From Diphasiastrum complanatum (Eukaryota > Streptophyta > Lycopodiopsida > Lycopodiales > Lycopodiaceae), in NCBI GenBank assembly GCA_029204225.1, contig CM055093.1:27251566-27315565 (forward strand): a DNA stretch of 64,000 nt, in the 5' to 3' direction. The translations under genes and the position numbers were made by a program. Positions within the stretch are counted from its first letter, which is position 1. The number at the start of each line of letters is the position of its first letter. The notes beneath the pieces are model-generated. The model had not been told where the DNA came from and did no database searches. It worked only from the letters and a program-made list of their open reading frames with translations. Positions 12,701-24,379 of the stretch are shown here, one piece after another.

Positions 12701-13862
12701 ACAGATTCTTGGGGAGCTATCAGTGGGTAATAGATACTTGGTGATCAGATGGTACAGGGCAGAGGGTTTCAGAGCTATCCTACCTGATATGCTATGGATC
12801 GTGGGTGAGCTATTCATCATGATAGTGGATCTAGTGCATTTGCTTTGGCTTGGACGCTATGATGGATGTTGTGGGGAGATAGGCTCCTTGGTGGGAGGCC
12901 TATATACTGGTCAAATCAGAATTGGCAACGTCAAGCATGGAAAGTTGAACCTACATGGGATGTAGGATAGGCAAATCATCATCAGTATCTCTCGGAGGTG
13001 GGTGAGCTACTTAGGTATAGCCTATGGTGAGGTTTGTGTACATTCATTCGTTGAGTCCTTGGTAGACTCTTGTGCTTAGAGCATGAGGATTGGATGGGGA
13101 TTAGCTTTAAGGACCTATTGGATAGTTGGACATGCTTGGACATGAGGGCATCTTGGTTACAGGTGCAGGCCATGGTTGAGGACCTGATTTGGTGACCAGT
13201 GGTGTAGTAGCGGATCTACAGGTGGCACAGGTGTTGGTACGACAGGATACCACTTATGAACAGGCCTTGGTCATGTATTTGACGCTTTATCATTCGTGTT
13301 GTTTTGCATGAGTGTGTGTGGGCTTGCATGTTGCCTTGTCACGGGAGCCTAGATCTAAGTCAAAGTTTTATGTGCTTGTGCATTTGCTACAGTAAAACAA
13401 AGCAGTCATTTTATACTCATTAACTTGTCATTGTCTACTAGCTGTCTATCTGGTGAGGGTGCAATCTTATGGTGGCAGTAAGATTTCCTCATGTTGAGTC
13501 TCAGTCGCTCATTTATGTTAGCTTTACAGGTTTTTGCTTGTAAGTGTCTGATAGGATGTTAGCCTAGCTAGATGGAGGATGTAAGTCTCATGGTGGCAGT
13601 GGGATTTCCTCAGTTTGAGCCATGTTGCTCATGTGGTCCACTTGTGTTCAAGTTGGATTGGGGACGAGTCAGTTGGCCGAGAGTGTGGTAGACTCTCTGT
13701 ATGAGCATTGTGGTTGCATGATACTTTGTGAGTCAAACCTAGTGGTTTGTTGGTGTTCTTGAGTGTGAGTCAAGTACAGAGTAGCATGGACATGCATAAC
13801 ATCTTTTGGACACTCCAGACGTTGCTACAAATTATTGTTTTTCACTCTTATCACATTTGAGC
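9783..13862 (+). other. internal region without recognised genes
   Basis: About 4 kb, G- and T-rich on the plus strand. It has only short frames (for example 9770-10048 and 11836-12114) that show no known motif or coding-like conservation. Two short similar passages containing CATGGTGGCAGT-like words lie near 13470 and 13590. I see nothing that encodes retrotransposon proteins. Confidence 0.6.
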
Positions 13863-13873
13863 TTAAGGGAGAG
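13863..13873 (+). other. polypurine tract
   Basis: TTAAGGGAGAG directly abuts the right LTR, as expected for the plus-strand primer. The 19-base string running through the LTR border, TTAAGGGAGAGAGTTAGAA, is also present on the minus strand at 58424-58442. Confidence 0.8.
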
Positions 13874-14345
13874 AGTTAGAAATCATAGTTAATCTGATAT
13901 ACATTTTATGTAAGCTCTAAATGTGATGATGTAATTACTATACCATTTTTTTGGTTTACTGTATATGGTTGTGATCGGGACTGACCTCTTAGGATATATT
14001 GATCGGGCACTGATCCTGTAGACGACTACTTGGGTTAGCCGAGTAGCCACACATAGGAAGAATTAGCTTGTACAAAGTTATTTACAGTACTTGCTATACT
14101 TGGGGGCATGTCCCAAGTTTGTTGGTCGAATTTGGCCATATTGGGCCCGACCTTAGTTTGACAGGAGGTAGGCCAATTTTAGGACATCTATCTTTTCATG
14201 CAATTTGTGAATACTTTATATGTACAATGTTTCTTTGTAATCTATTAACTTTTGTTGTGCCATCTTTGAGAGCTTGTGAAAAGTGGCTATGGTGATTGTG
14301 TGATGTGATCTACATACTGCACTAGATCCTAACAAAATTTCAACT
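13874..14345 (+). repeat. right LTR
   Basis: Starts AGTTAGAAATCA and ends ATTTCAACT, followed by the target duplication GTATT. It is collinear with the left LTR. Confidence 0.88.
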
Positions 14346-14399
14346 GTATTCACATTGGACATGACTCTTGATATGAAATGAAAGAAGCTTAAAAAGAAA

Positions 14400-15060
14400 A
14401 AGGTATTATAGTGAAGAGTTTTAGTAGGATATTAGAACACATACCATTAGAGGTTTCAAAACAAGTCGAGCAATTGCAAAAGATCTTCATGACTCCAAAG
14501 TCATATGCCTTTCCATATTTCAAATACCAATTTGAAATCTGTATAATAGTTTCAATAACCTCACTCTCGACATCTTCTTGGTTGTGTTGTAGTTTGTCTA
14601 GCCATTGTGTTTTAGTGGTGTTTCTGTTTTTTGTCATTTCCTCTGTTGAACTTTCACATAATGGCTTGTTGGAAAGTCAGATTCTTTGATCCAATAGATG
14701 TGACACATTTTTGTTAAACAATTCCACTGCACTTTGTTAGTTTGAAAACTTAAATTTATTGCTTAACTGAGAGAGTCACTAAAAATTTTATGTCTCATTG
14801 CTCTAGGCTTCAATACGAAATCATGAGCATCCCATTAGGAACTTTCTATTCGTTAGTTGTGCTAAATTTTTTCTCACCACACATGCAGCCTTTTCAAAAT
14901 CCTTACCCATGAGCTTTTGAATCTATTCTCTTTCAAGCTTGCCTATATTTGAACAGAGTCTACTTCAAAGAACAAGTACGACCAAACAACAACAAAAATT
15001 CAACAAAAAGCTCAATGTTTGAGTTTGTGCTACTTTCTTTATTGCTTCATGAAGGAATTA
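14400..15060 (-). pseudogene. array arm M5, internally deleted
   Basis: Minus arm. The GVMKIFCNCS block is joined directly to the ESEVIE block (82-residue open stretch 14637-14389), missing the EVSKESFN...NENE section. The N-terminal block at 14650-14930 is broken. Confidence 0.7.
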
Positions 15061-15069
15061 GGGTTTTCT

Positions 15070-15780
15070 ACATATAGACAAACTTGAAAGAGTATAATTT
15101 CAAAAGCTTACGAGTAAGGATTCTGAAAAGACTGCATGCGTTGGGTGGAAAAATCTAGCACAAGTGATGATTGGAAAGTTCCAGCAACAATGGTATGCTC
15201 ATGATTTGAATCCTATAGCAATGAGAGGGAAGAACTACATAAATGCATACATTCTGAGACGAACCCGAATGCAATAAGCAGATAGTATTGATAGTTTCTA
15301 GTGACTCTCCCAATCAAGCTATAAATTTGAGTTTCAAGCTAACAAACTACATGCAGAATTGTTCAACACAAACATGTCACATCTATTGGATCGAGGAATC
15401 AGACTTTCCCAAAATCCATTATATGAAAGCTCAAAAGAGAAAATGTATAAACATAGAAGCACCACTGAGACACAACGACTAGACAAATTTCAACCGGCAA
15501 ATATTTCAACCCATATTTAGAATTATGAAATGGCATTGCCCCAAGAAGTTTCCAAAGAAAGCTTCTATATAAAGGGCCCAAGTAATTGCTCTGGGAAAAA
15601 GCATCGTCGAATATCTAAAAAAACTTTCGAATGCAATGAGAATAAAAGAGCTGAGGTTCATTATAAGGAATCTATGTTTAATGTTTCAAGAGATATGATT
15701 GGTGTTTTGAAGGATATGACTTTGGGGTCATGAAGATCTTCTGCAATTGCTTAGAAATATGCTTATCTTTACAAAATGTA
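15070..15780 (+). pseudogene. array arm P4
   Basis: Plus arm. About 60 bp of foreign sequence (roughly 15230-15291) is inserted after GCAATGAGAGG, within the MRGEV block. Open blocks remain at 15288-15482 and 15530-15733. Confidence 0.7.
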
Positions 15781-15829
15781 GTATTCACATTGGACATGAC
15801 TCTTGATATGAAATAAAAGAAGCTTAAAA

Positions 15830-16690
15830 AGAAAAAAGGTACTGTAGTGAAGAGTTTTAGTAAGATATTAGAACACATACCATTAGAGGTTTCCAAACAA
15901 GTCGAGCAATTGCAAAAGATCTTCATGACCCCAAAGTCATATGCCTTCAAAACACCAATTGTATCTCCAAATGCACTTGAAAAGCCACATATAACTTCAT
16001 TGTAAGGAACTTCCGTGTTTCGTTCTCATTGTGTTGGGACTTTTTATTACAGTTTTTCTCAAAGCTGTTACTTGGGCCCTCCTTATTGAAGCTTTCTCTG
16101 AAAACTTCTTGAGTGAATGCCTTTTCATATTTCAAATTCCAATTTGAAATCTATATAATAGTTTCAATAACCTCACTCTCGACATCTTCTTGGTTGCATT
16201 GTAGTTTGTCTAGCCATTAAGTTTTAGTGGTGTTTCTGTGTTTTATCATTTCCTCTTTTGAACTTTCACATAATGGCTTGTTGGGAAGGTAGATTCTTTG
16301 ATCCAATAGATGTGACACATTTTTGTCAAACAATTCTACATGCACTTTGTTAGGTTGTCAACTTAAATTTATAGCTTGACTGAGAGAGCCACTGGAAACT
16401 TTACCTCTCACTGCTCTAGGCTTCAATACGAAATCATGAGATTCCGATTATTTCTGGAACTTTCTAATCGTCACCTGAGCTGAATTTTTTCTCACCACAC
16501 ATGCAGCCTTTTGAGAATGCTTACCCATGAGCTTTTGAAAATATTCTCTTTCAAGCTTGACTATATTTGAACAAAGCCTGTTGTTCCATTTTCAAAGAAC
16601 AAGTACGACCAAACAACAACAAAAAATCAACAAAAAGATCAATGTTTGAATTTATGCTACTTTCTTTATTGCTTCATGAATGAATTAGGG
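15830..16690 (-). pseudogene. array arm M6
   Basis: Minus arm with open stretches 15950-15678 (running into the centre of the palindrome) and 16135-15947. It closely resembles M9 at 20.1-20.98 kb. Confidence 0.7.
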
Positions 16691-16699
16691 TTTTCTACA

Positions 16700-17418
16700 T
16701 ATAGACAAACTTGATAGAGAATAGTTTCAAAAGCCTACGAGTAAGGATTCTGAAAAGACTGCATGTGTTGGGTAGCACATGTGATGATTGGAAAGTTCTA
16801 GCAACAATGGTATGCTCTTGATTTGAATCCTATAGCAATGAGAGGTGAAGTCTCTAGTGACACTGCCAATCAAGCTATAAATTTGAGTTTCAAGCTAACA
16901 AACTGCATGTAGAATTGTTCAACACAAACATGTCACATCTATTGGATCAAGGAATCAGACTTTCCAAAAAGCCATTATATGAAAGCCCAAAAGAGAAAAT
17001 CTAGGAACATAGAAGCACCAGTTAGAGACAGCGGCTAGACAAATATCAACCGACAAGATTTCAAGAGTGAGTTATTGAAGCTCTATCAAATATTTTGACC
17101 CATAATTAGAATTATGAAATGGCATTGACTCAAGAAGTTTCCAAAAAAAGCTTCAATATAAAGTGCCCAAGTAATAGCTCTGGAAAGAAACATCGTCAAA
17201 TATCTAAAAAAATGTTGCAAGGCAATGAGAATGAAACAACTGGAGAACATTATAAGGAATCTATATGTAATGTTTCAAGTGCATTTGGAGATATGATTGG
17301 TGTTTTGAAGGCTTATGACTATGGGGTCATGAAGATCTTCTGCAAATGTTCCAACGCAATCAGAATGAAAAAGCTGAAGTTCATTATAAGGAATCTATGT
17401 GTAATGTTTCAAGTGCTT
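16700..17418 (+). pseudogene. array arm P5 with local duplication
   Basis: Plus arm. The block around NENE...HYKESICNVSS (about 17212-17285) is repeated about 135 bp downstream at 17347-17418. The arm then passes into unique sequence. A 191-residue frame (17119-17694) reads through both; it is probably not a real gene. Confidence 0.65.
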
Positions 17419-17895
17419 GACAACATTGTTGCTTGCAACAATCTATGGATGCCACTTTTTGAATTGCTTCCAATGAGCACTTGGCTTCTCTCTTTTTCTC
17501 ACTTGAACAGCTTGAAGTTTTTGTTTCTCTATGAATCATGTTATATGGCCTTTTTATTTTCGTTGAGTAACGTTTCTCCGACCATTAGAAAGGTAGCGTT
17601 TAACTCTTCACTATTATGCTCATCATCATTTAAGAAGTCGGATTTTGTTGTTTCTGAACCCCTCAATCTTGATCCATTCATTCAAGTGACTTGATCAATT
17701 GGCCATTTTAGCAAGTCTAACTTCTCATTCATTGTGCTAATATCAGCATGCCCATACCATTTTGTTATAGTAGTTCCCACGTGGTCGTCACCAAGTTCCT
17801 CAAAGTCAATTGCCTCATACGAGAATACAAGCAAAATGTACCTTTCTCCTAGGGCAATTTCACAACCTGCATTGAAAACTTTTACCTTCCTTCCC
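17419..17895 (-). other. unique coding-like insert between arms
   Basis: The minus strand is open over 17897-17682 (includes GERYILLVFSYEAIDFEELG). It continues with a stop to about 17560 (DDEHNSEELNATFLMVGE), then decays. It is fused to the N-terminal block of arm M7 at the GGGAAG junction near 17896. It may be another piece of the source gene or a different captured exon. I do not recognise the protein. Confidence 0.45.
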
Positions 17896-18145
17896 ATTAT
17901 TTCTGGAACTTTCTAATCGTCACTTGTGCTAAAGTTTTTTCTCACCACACATGCAGCCTTTTCAAAATCCTTACCCATGAGCTTTTCAATCTATTATCTT
18001 TCAAGCTTGCCTATATTTGAACAGAGCCTGCTTGTTCCTACTTCAAAGAACAAGTACGACCAAACAACAACAAAAATTCAACAAAAAGCTCAATGTTTGA
18101 GTTTATGCAACTTTCTTTATTGCTTCCTGAAGGAGTTGGGGTTTT
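17896..18145 (-). pseudogene. array arm M7, short
   Basis: Only the N-terminal end of a minus arm is present, followed by the usual 5' spacer. Confidence 0.6.
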
Positions 18146-18149
18146 TTAC

Positions 18150-18595
18150 ATATAGACAAACTTGGAAGAGAAAAGTTTCAAAAGCTTACGAGCAAGGATT
18201 CTAAAAAGACTGCATGCGTTGGGTGAAAAAATCTAGTACAAGTGATGATTGAAAAGTTCCAACAACAATGGTATGCTCATGATTTGAATCCTATAGCAAT
18301 GAGAGGTGAAGTTTCTAGTGACTCTCCCAATCAAGCTATACATTTGAGTTTCTAGCTAACAAACTGTATGCAGAATTGTTGAACACAAACTTGTCACCAC
18401 TATTCAATCAAGGAATCACACTTTCCAAAAAGACATTATATGAAAGCTCAAAAGAGAAAATGTAGAAACATAGAAGCACCATTGAGACATAGCAGCTAGA
18501 GAAATTTCAACTGGCAAGATTTTGAGAGTGAGGTTATTGAAGCTCTTACAAATATTTCAACCCATATTAGAATTATGACACCGACTCATGATATG
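18150..18595 (+). pseudogene. array arm P6, truncated
   Basis: Plus arm ending after the ESEVIEALTNIS block. The second half is deleted and it joins the centre sequence at ATTATGACACCGACTC. The same deletion end is seen in P8, so the two share a common ancestor. Confidence 0.65.
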
Positions 18596-18599
18596 AAAT

Positions 18600-19380
18600 G
18601 AAAGAAGCTTAAAAAGAAAAAGGTATTGTAGTGAAGACTTTTAGTAGAATATTAGAACACATACCATTGGATGTTTCCAAACAAGTCGAGCAATTGAAAA
18701 AGATCTTCATCACCCCAAAGTCATATATATGTCTTCAAAACACCAATTGTATCTCGAAATGCAATTGGCCCTCCTTATTGAAGCTTTCTCTAGAAACTTC
18801 TTGAGGTCATATTTCAAATTCCAATTTGAAATATGTATAATAGTTTCAATAACTTCACTCTCGACATCTTCTTGGTTGTGTTGAAGTCTGTGTGGCCATT
18901 GTGTTTTAGTGGTGTTTCTGTGTTTTGTCAAATTTCCTCTTTTGAACTTTCAGATAATGCCTTGTTGGAAAGTCTGATTCTTTGATCCAATAGATGTGAA
19001 ACATTTTTGTTAAACAATTCCACATGCACTTTGTTAGGTTGAAAACTTAAATTTATAGCTTGACTGAGAGAGTCACTAGAAACTTTACCTCTCACTGCTC
19101 TAGGCTTCAATACGAAATCATGAGCTTTGCATTATTTTTGGAACTTTCTAATCGTCACTTCTGCAAAAAATTTTCTCACCACACATGCAGCCTTTTTAGA
19201 ATCCTTTCCCATAAGCTATTGAATCCATTATCTTTCAAGCTTGCCTATACTTGAATAGAGCCTGCTTGTTCCTACTTCAAAGAACACGTACGAAACAACA
19301 ACAACAAAAATTCAACAAAAATCTCAATGTTTGAATTTATGCGACTTTGTTTATTGCTTCATGAAGGAATTAGGGTTTTC
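18600..19380 (-). pseudogene. array arm M8
   Basis: Minus arm with an internal deletion in the EVSKESFN...NENE part. Open stretches lie at 18931-18710 and 19110-18928. Confidence 0.65.
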
Positions 19381-19387
19381 TACATAT

Positions 19388-20060
19388 AGACAAACTTGAA
19401 AGAGAATAGTTTCAAAAGCTTACGAGCAAGGATTCTAAAAAGACTACATGCATTGGGTGGAAAAATCTAGTACAAGTGATGATTGGAAAGTTCCAACAAC
19501 AATGGTATGCTCATGATTTGAATCCTATAGCAATGAGAGGTGAAGTTTCTAGTGACTCTCCCAATCAAGCTATAAATTTGAGTTTCAAGCTAACAAACTA
19601 CATGCAGAATTGTTCAACACAAACATGTCACATCTATTGGATCGAGGAATCAGACTTTCCAAAAATCCATTATATGAAAGCTCAAAAGAGAAAGTGTATA
19701 AACATAGAAGCACCACTGAGACATAGCGGCTAGACAAATTTCAACCGGCAAGATTTTGAGAGTGAGGTTATTGAAGCTCTTACAAATATTTCAACCCATA
19801 ATTTGAATTATGAAATGGCAGTGCCCCAAGAAGTTTCCAAAGAAAGCTTCAATATAAAGGGCCCAAGTAATGGCTCTGGAAAATAGCATCGTCGAATATC
19901 TAAAAAAACTTTCGAATGCAATGAGAATGAAAGAGCTGAGGTTCATTATAAGGAATCTATGTGTAATGTTTCAAGAGATATGATTGGTGTTTTGAAGGAT
20001 ATGACTTTGGGGTCATGAAGATCTTCTGCAATTGCTTAGAAATATGCTTATCTTTACAAA
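19388..20060 (+). pseudogene. array arm P7
   Basis: Plus arm. Block 19476-19733 is open. The second block has a stop (TAG) after GPSNGSGK. It is near-identical to P4 apart from the P4 insertion. Confidence 0.7.
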
Positions 20061-20109
20061 ATGTAGTATTCACATTGGACATGACTCTTGATATGAAATA
20101 AAAGAAGCT

Positions 20110-20985
20110 TAAAAAGAAAAAAGGTACTGTAGTGAAGAGTTTTAGTAAGATATTAGAACACATACCATTAGAGGTTTCCAAACAAGTCGAGCAATTGCAA
20201 AAGATCTTCATGACCCCAAAGTCATATGCCTTCAAAACACCAATTGTATCTCCAAATGCACTTGAAAAGCCACATATAACTTCATTGTAAGGAACTTCCG
20301 TGTTTCGTTCTCATTGTGTTGGGACTTTTTATTAGATTTGCAATGACAGTTTTTCTCAAAGCTGTTACTTGGGCCCTCCTTATTGAAGCTTTCTCTGAAA
20401 ACTTCTTGAGTGAATGCCTTTTCATATTTCAAATTCCAATTTGAAATCTGTATAATAGTTTCAATAACCTCACTCTCGACATCTTCTTGGTTGTGTTGTA
20501 GTTTGTCTAGCCATTGTGTTTTAGTGGTGTTTCTGTGTTTTGTCATTTCCTCTTTTGAACTTTCACATAATGGCTAGTTGGAAAGTCAGATTCTTTCATC
20601 CAATAGATGTGACACATTTTTGTTAAACAATTCTACATGCACTTTGTTAGATTGAAAACTTAAATTTATAGCTTGACAAAGAGAGTCACTAGGAACTTTA
20701 CCTCTCACTGCTCTAGGCTTCAATAAGAAATGATGAGCTTCCCATTATTTCTGGAACTTTCTAATCGTCACTTGTGCTGAATTTTTTCTCACCACACATG
20801 CAGCTTTTTTAGAATCCTTTCCCATGAGCTTTTCAATCTATTCTCTTTCAAGCTTGCCTATATTTGAACAGAGCCTGCTTGTTCCTACTTCAAAAAACAA
20901 GTACGACCAAACAACAACAAAAATTCAACAAAAAGTTCAATGTTTGAATTTATGCGACTTTCTTTATTGCTTCATGAAGGGTTTT
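20110..20985 (-). pseudogene. array arm M9
   Basis: Minus arm with the longest minus-strand open stretch of the array: 104 residues (20546-20232), from NTTKTQWLDKLQHNQEDVE to the KLYVAF block. Confidence 0.7.
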
Positions 20986-20989
20986 TTAC

Positions 20990-21425
20990 ATATAGACAAA
21001 CTTGGAAGAGAAAAGTTTCAAAAGCTTACGAGCAAGGATTCTAAAAAGACTGCATGCGTTGGGTGGAAAAATCTAGTACAAGTGATGATTGGAAAGTTCC
21101 AGCAACAATGGTATGCTCATGATTTGAATCCTATAGCAATGAGAGGTAAAGTTTCTAGTGACTCTCCCAAACAAGCTATAAATTTGAGTTTCAAGCTAAC
21201 AAACTACATGCAGAAGTTCAACACAAGCATGTCACCACTATTGAATGAAGGAATCACACTTTCCAAAAAGCCATTATATGAAAGCTCAAAAGAGAAAATG
21301 TAGAAACATAGAAGCACCATTGAGACATAGCAGCTAGACAAATTTCAACTGGCAAGATTTCGAGAGTGAGGTTATTGAAGCTCTTACAAATATTTGAACC
21401 CATTTCAGAATTATGACACCGACTC
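20990..21425 (+). pseudogene. array arm P8, truncated
   Basis: Plus arm with a 159-residue frame (20824-21303) that begins in the 5' spacer and covers the N-terminal block. It carries the same 3' deletion as P6. Confidence 0.65.
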
Positions 21426-21429
21426 ATGA

Positions 21430-22205
21430 TATGAAATGAGAGAAGCTTAAAAAGAAAAAGGTATTGTAGTGAAGACTTTTAGTAGAATAATAGAACACAT
21501 ACCATTAGAGGTTCCCAAACAAGTCGAGCAATTGAAAAAGATCTTCATGACCCCAAAGCCATATGTCTTCAAAACACCAATTGTATCTCCAAATGCAATT
21601 GGCCCTCCTAATTGAAACTTTCTCTAGAAACTTCTTGAGGTCATATTTCAAATTCCAATTTGAAATATGTATAATAGTTTCAATAACCTCACTCTCGACA
21701 TCTTCTTGGTTGTGTTGAAGATTGTCTAGCCATTGTGTTTTAGTGGTGTTTCTATGTTTTGTTAAATTTCCTCTTTTGAACTTTCACATAATGCCTTGTT
21801 GGAAAGTCAGATTCTTTGATCCAATAGTTGTGACACATTTTTGTTAAACAATTCTACATGCACTTTGTTAGGTTGAAAACTTAAATTTATAGCTTGACTG
21901 AGAGAGTCACTAGAAACTTTACCTCTCACTACTTTAGGCTTCAATATGAAATCATGAGCTTTGCATTATTTTTGGAACTTTCTAATCATCACTTGTGCTA
22001 AAAATTTTCTCACCACACATGCAGCCTGTTTAGAATCCTTTGCCATAAGCTATTGAATCCATTATCATTCAAGCTTGCCTATATTGGAACAGAGCCTGCT
22101 TGTTCCTACTTCAAAGAACAGACCAAACAACAACAAAAATTCAACAGAAAGCTCAATGTTTGAATTTATGCGACTTTGTTTATTGCTTCATGAAGGAATT
22201 AGGGT
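21430..22205 (-). pseudogene. array arm M10
   Basis: Minus arm with the same internal deletion as M8. The reading frame is broken throughout. Confidence 0.6.
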
Positions 22206-22214
22206 TTTTTACAT

Positions 22215-22890
22215 ATAGACAAACTTGGAAGAGAAAAGTTTCAAAAGCTTACGAGCAAGGATTCTAAAAAGACTGCATGCGTTGGGTGGAAAAATCTAGT
22301 ACAAGTGATGATTGGAAAGTTCCAGCAACAATGGTATGCTCATGATTTGAATCCTATAGCAATGAGAGGTAAAATTTCTAGTGACTCTCCCAAACAAGCT
22401 ATACATTTGAGTTTCAAGCTAACAAACTGCATGCAGAATTGTTGAACACAAACTTGTCACATCTGTTGGATCAAGGAATCAGAGTTTCCAAAAATCCATT
22501 ATATGAAAAGTCAAAAGAGAAAATGTAGAAACAAAGAAACACCACTGAGACACAGCGGCTAGACAAATTTCAACTAGCAAGATTTCGAGAGTGAGGTTAT
22601 TAAAGCTCTTACAAATATTTCAACCCATAATTAGAATTATGAAATGGCATTGCCCCAAGAAGTTTCCAAAGAAAGCTTCAATATAACTGGCCCAAGTAAT
22701 AGCTCTAGAAAATAGCATCGTCGAATATCTAAAAAAACGTTCGAATGCAATGAGAATGAAAGAGCTGAAGTTCATTATAAGGAATCTATATGTAATGTTT
22801 CAAGATATATGATTGGTATTTTGAAGGATATGACTTTGGGGTCATGAAGATCTTCTGCAATTGCTTAGAAATATGCTTATCTTTACAAAA
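22215..22890 (+). pseudogene. array arm P9
   Basis: Plus arm, broken frames. With M11 it forms a unit repeated 1451 bp downstream as P10-M12. Confidence 0.65.
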
Positions 22891-22934
22891 TGGAGTATTC
22901 ACATTGGACATGACTCTTGATATAAAATAAAAGA

Positions 22935-23650
22935 AGCTTAAAAAGAAAAAGGTATTGTAGTGAAGACTCTTAGTAGGATATTAGAACACATACCATTAGA
23001 GGTTTCCAAACAAGTTGAGCAATTGAAAAAGATCTTCATGACCCCAAAGTCATATGTCTTCAAAACACCAATTGTATCTCCAAATGCAATTGGCCCTCCT
23101 TATTGAAGCTTTCTCTAGAAACTTCTTGAGGTCATATTTCAAATTCCAATTTGAAATATGTATAATAGTTTCAATAACCTCACTCTCGACATCTTCTAGG
23201 TTGTGTTGAAGTTTTTCTAGCCATTGTGTTTTAGTGGTGTTTCTGTGTTTTGTCAAATTTCCTCTTTTGAACTTTCATGTAATGCCTTGTTGGAAGTCAG
23301 ATTCTTTGATCCAATAGATGTGACACATTTTTGTTAAACAATTCTACATGCACTTTGTTAGGTTGAAAACTTAGATTTATAGGTTGACTGAGAGAGTCAC
23401 TAGAAACTTTACCTCATTGGAACTTTCTAATCGTCACTTCTGCAAAAAATTTTCTCACCACACATGCAGCCTTTTTAGAATCCTTTCCCATAAGCTATTG
23501 AATCCATTATCTTTCAAGCTTGCCTATACTTGAATAGAGCCTGCTTGTTCCTACTTCAAAGAACACGTACGAAACAACAACAACAAAAATTCAACAAAAA
23601 TCTCAATGTTTGAATTTATGCGACTTTGTTTATTGCTTCATGAAGGAATT
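22935..23650 (-). pseudogene. array arm M11
   Basis: Minus arm with open stretch 23256-23050. It lacks part of the N-terminal block near 23415. Confidence 0.65.
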
Positions 23651-23659
23651 AGGGTTTTC

Positions 23660-24330
23660 TACATATAGACAAACTTGAAAGAGAATAGTTTCAAAAGCTT
23701 ACGAAGAAGGATTCTAAAAAGACTGCATGCGTTGGGTGTAAAAATCTAGCACAAGTGATGATTGGAAAGTTCCAACAACAATGGTATGCTCATGATTTGA
23801 ATCCTTTAGCAATGAGAGGTGAAGTTTCTAGTGACTCTCCCAATCAAGCTCTACATTTGAGTTTCAAGCTAACAAACTGCATGCAGAATTGTTGAACACA
23901 AACTTGTCACATCTGTTGGATCAAGGAATCAGAGTTTCCAAAAATCCATTATATGAAAACTCAAAAGAGAAAATGTAGAAACAAAGAAGCACCACTGAGA
24001 CACAGCGGCTAGACAAATTTCAACTAGCAAGATTTCGAGAGTGAGGTTATTGAAGCTCTTACAAATATTTCAACCCATAATTAGAATTACGAAATGGCAT
24101 TGCCCCAAGAAGTTTCCAAAGAAAGCTTCAATATAATTGGCCCAAGTAATAGCTCTGGAAAATAGCATCGTCGAATATCTAAAAAAATGTTCAAATGCAA
24201 TGAGAATGACAGAGCTGAAGTTCATTATAAGGAATCTATATGTAATGTTTCAAGAGATATGATTGGTGTTTTGAAGGATACGACTTTGGGGTCATGAAGA
24301 TCTTCTGCAATTGCTTAGAAATATGCTTAT
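23660..24330 (+). pseudogene. array arm P10
   Basis: Plus arm, near-identical to P9 at a fixed 1451-bp offset. Confidence 0.65.
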
Positions 24331-24379
24331 CTTTACAAAATGGAGTATTCACATTGGACATGACTCTTGATATAAAATA

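Larger units (their letters stand above)
9298..14345 (+). mobile_element. non-autonomous LTR retrotransposon (LARD-like)
   Basis: Two direct LTRs of 473 and 472 bp (9298-9770, 13874-14345) flank about 4.1 kb of internal DNA. A primer site directly follows the left LTR and a purine tract directly precedes the right LTR. The target duplication GTATT (9293-9297 and 14346-14350) is perfect, and the split array arm reconstructs the empty site, so both termini are certain. The ends are AG...CT rather than TG...CA. I find no gag, protease, integrase or RT motif inside, so it must be moved in trans. LARD-like is inferred from the size and the lack of coding capacity. Confidence 0.88.

Noticed and set aside
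10585-12965. Several 75-100 codon frames inside the non-autonomous LTR element
   Set aside because: Frames overlap on both strands, show no motif and have skewed G/T-rich composition. They are not supported as genes.
17119-17694. A 191-codon open frame in the array
   Set aside because: It begins in a degenerate arm block and runs through a local duplication into the reverse complement of another coding-like stretch, so it is very likely a chance frame.
20824-21303. A 159-codon frame in arm P8
   Set aside because: The first part is antisense spacer sequence; only the later part matches the arm peptide. Not a gene.
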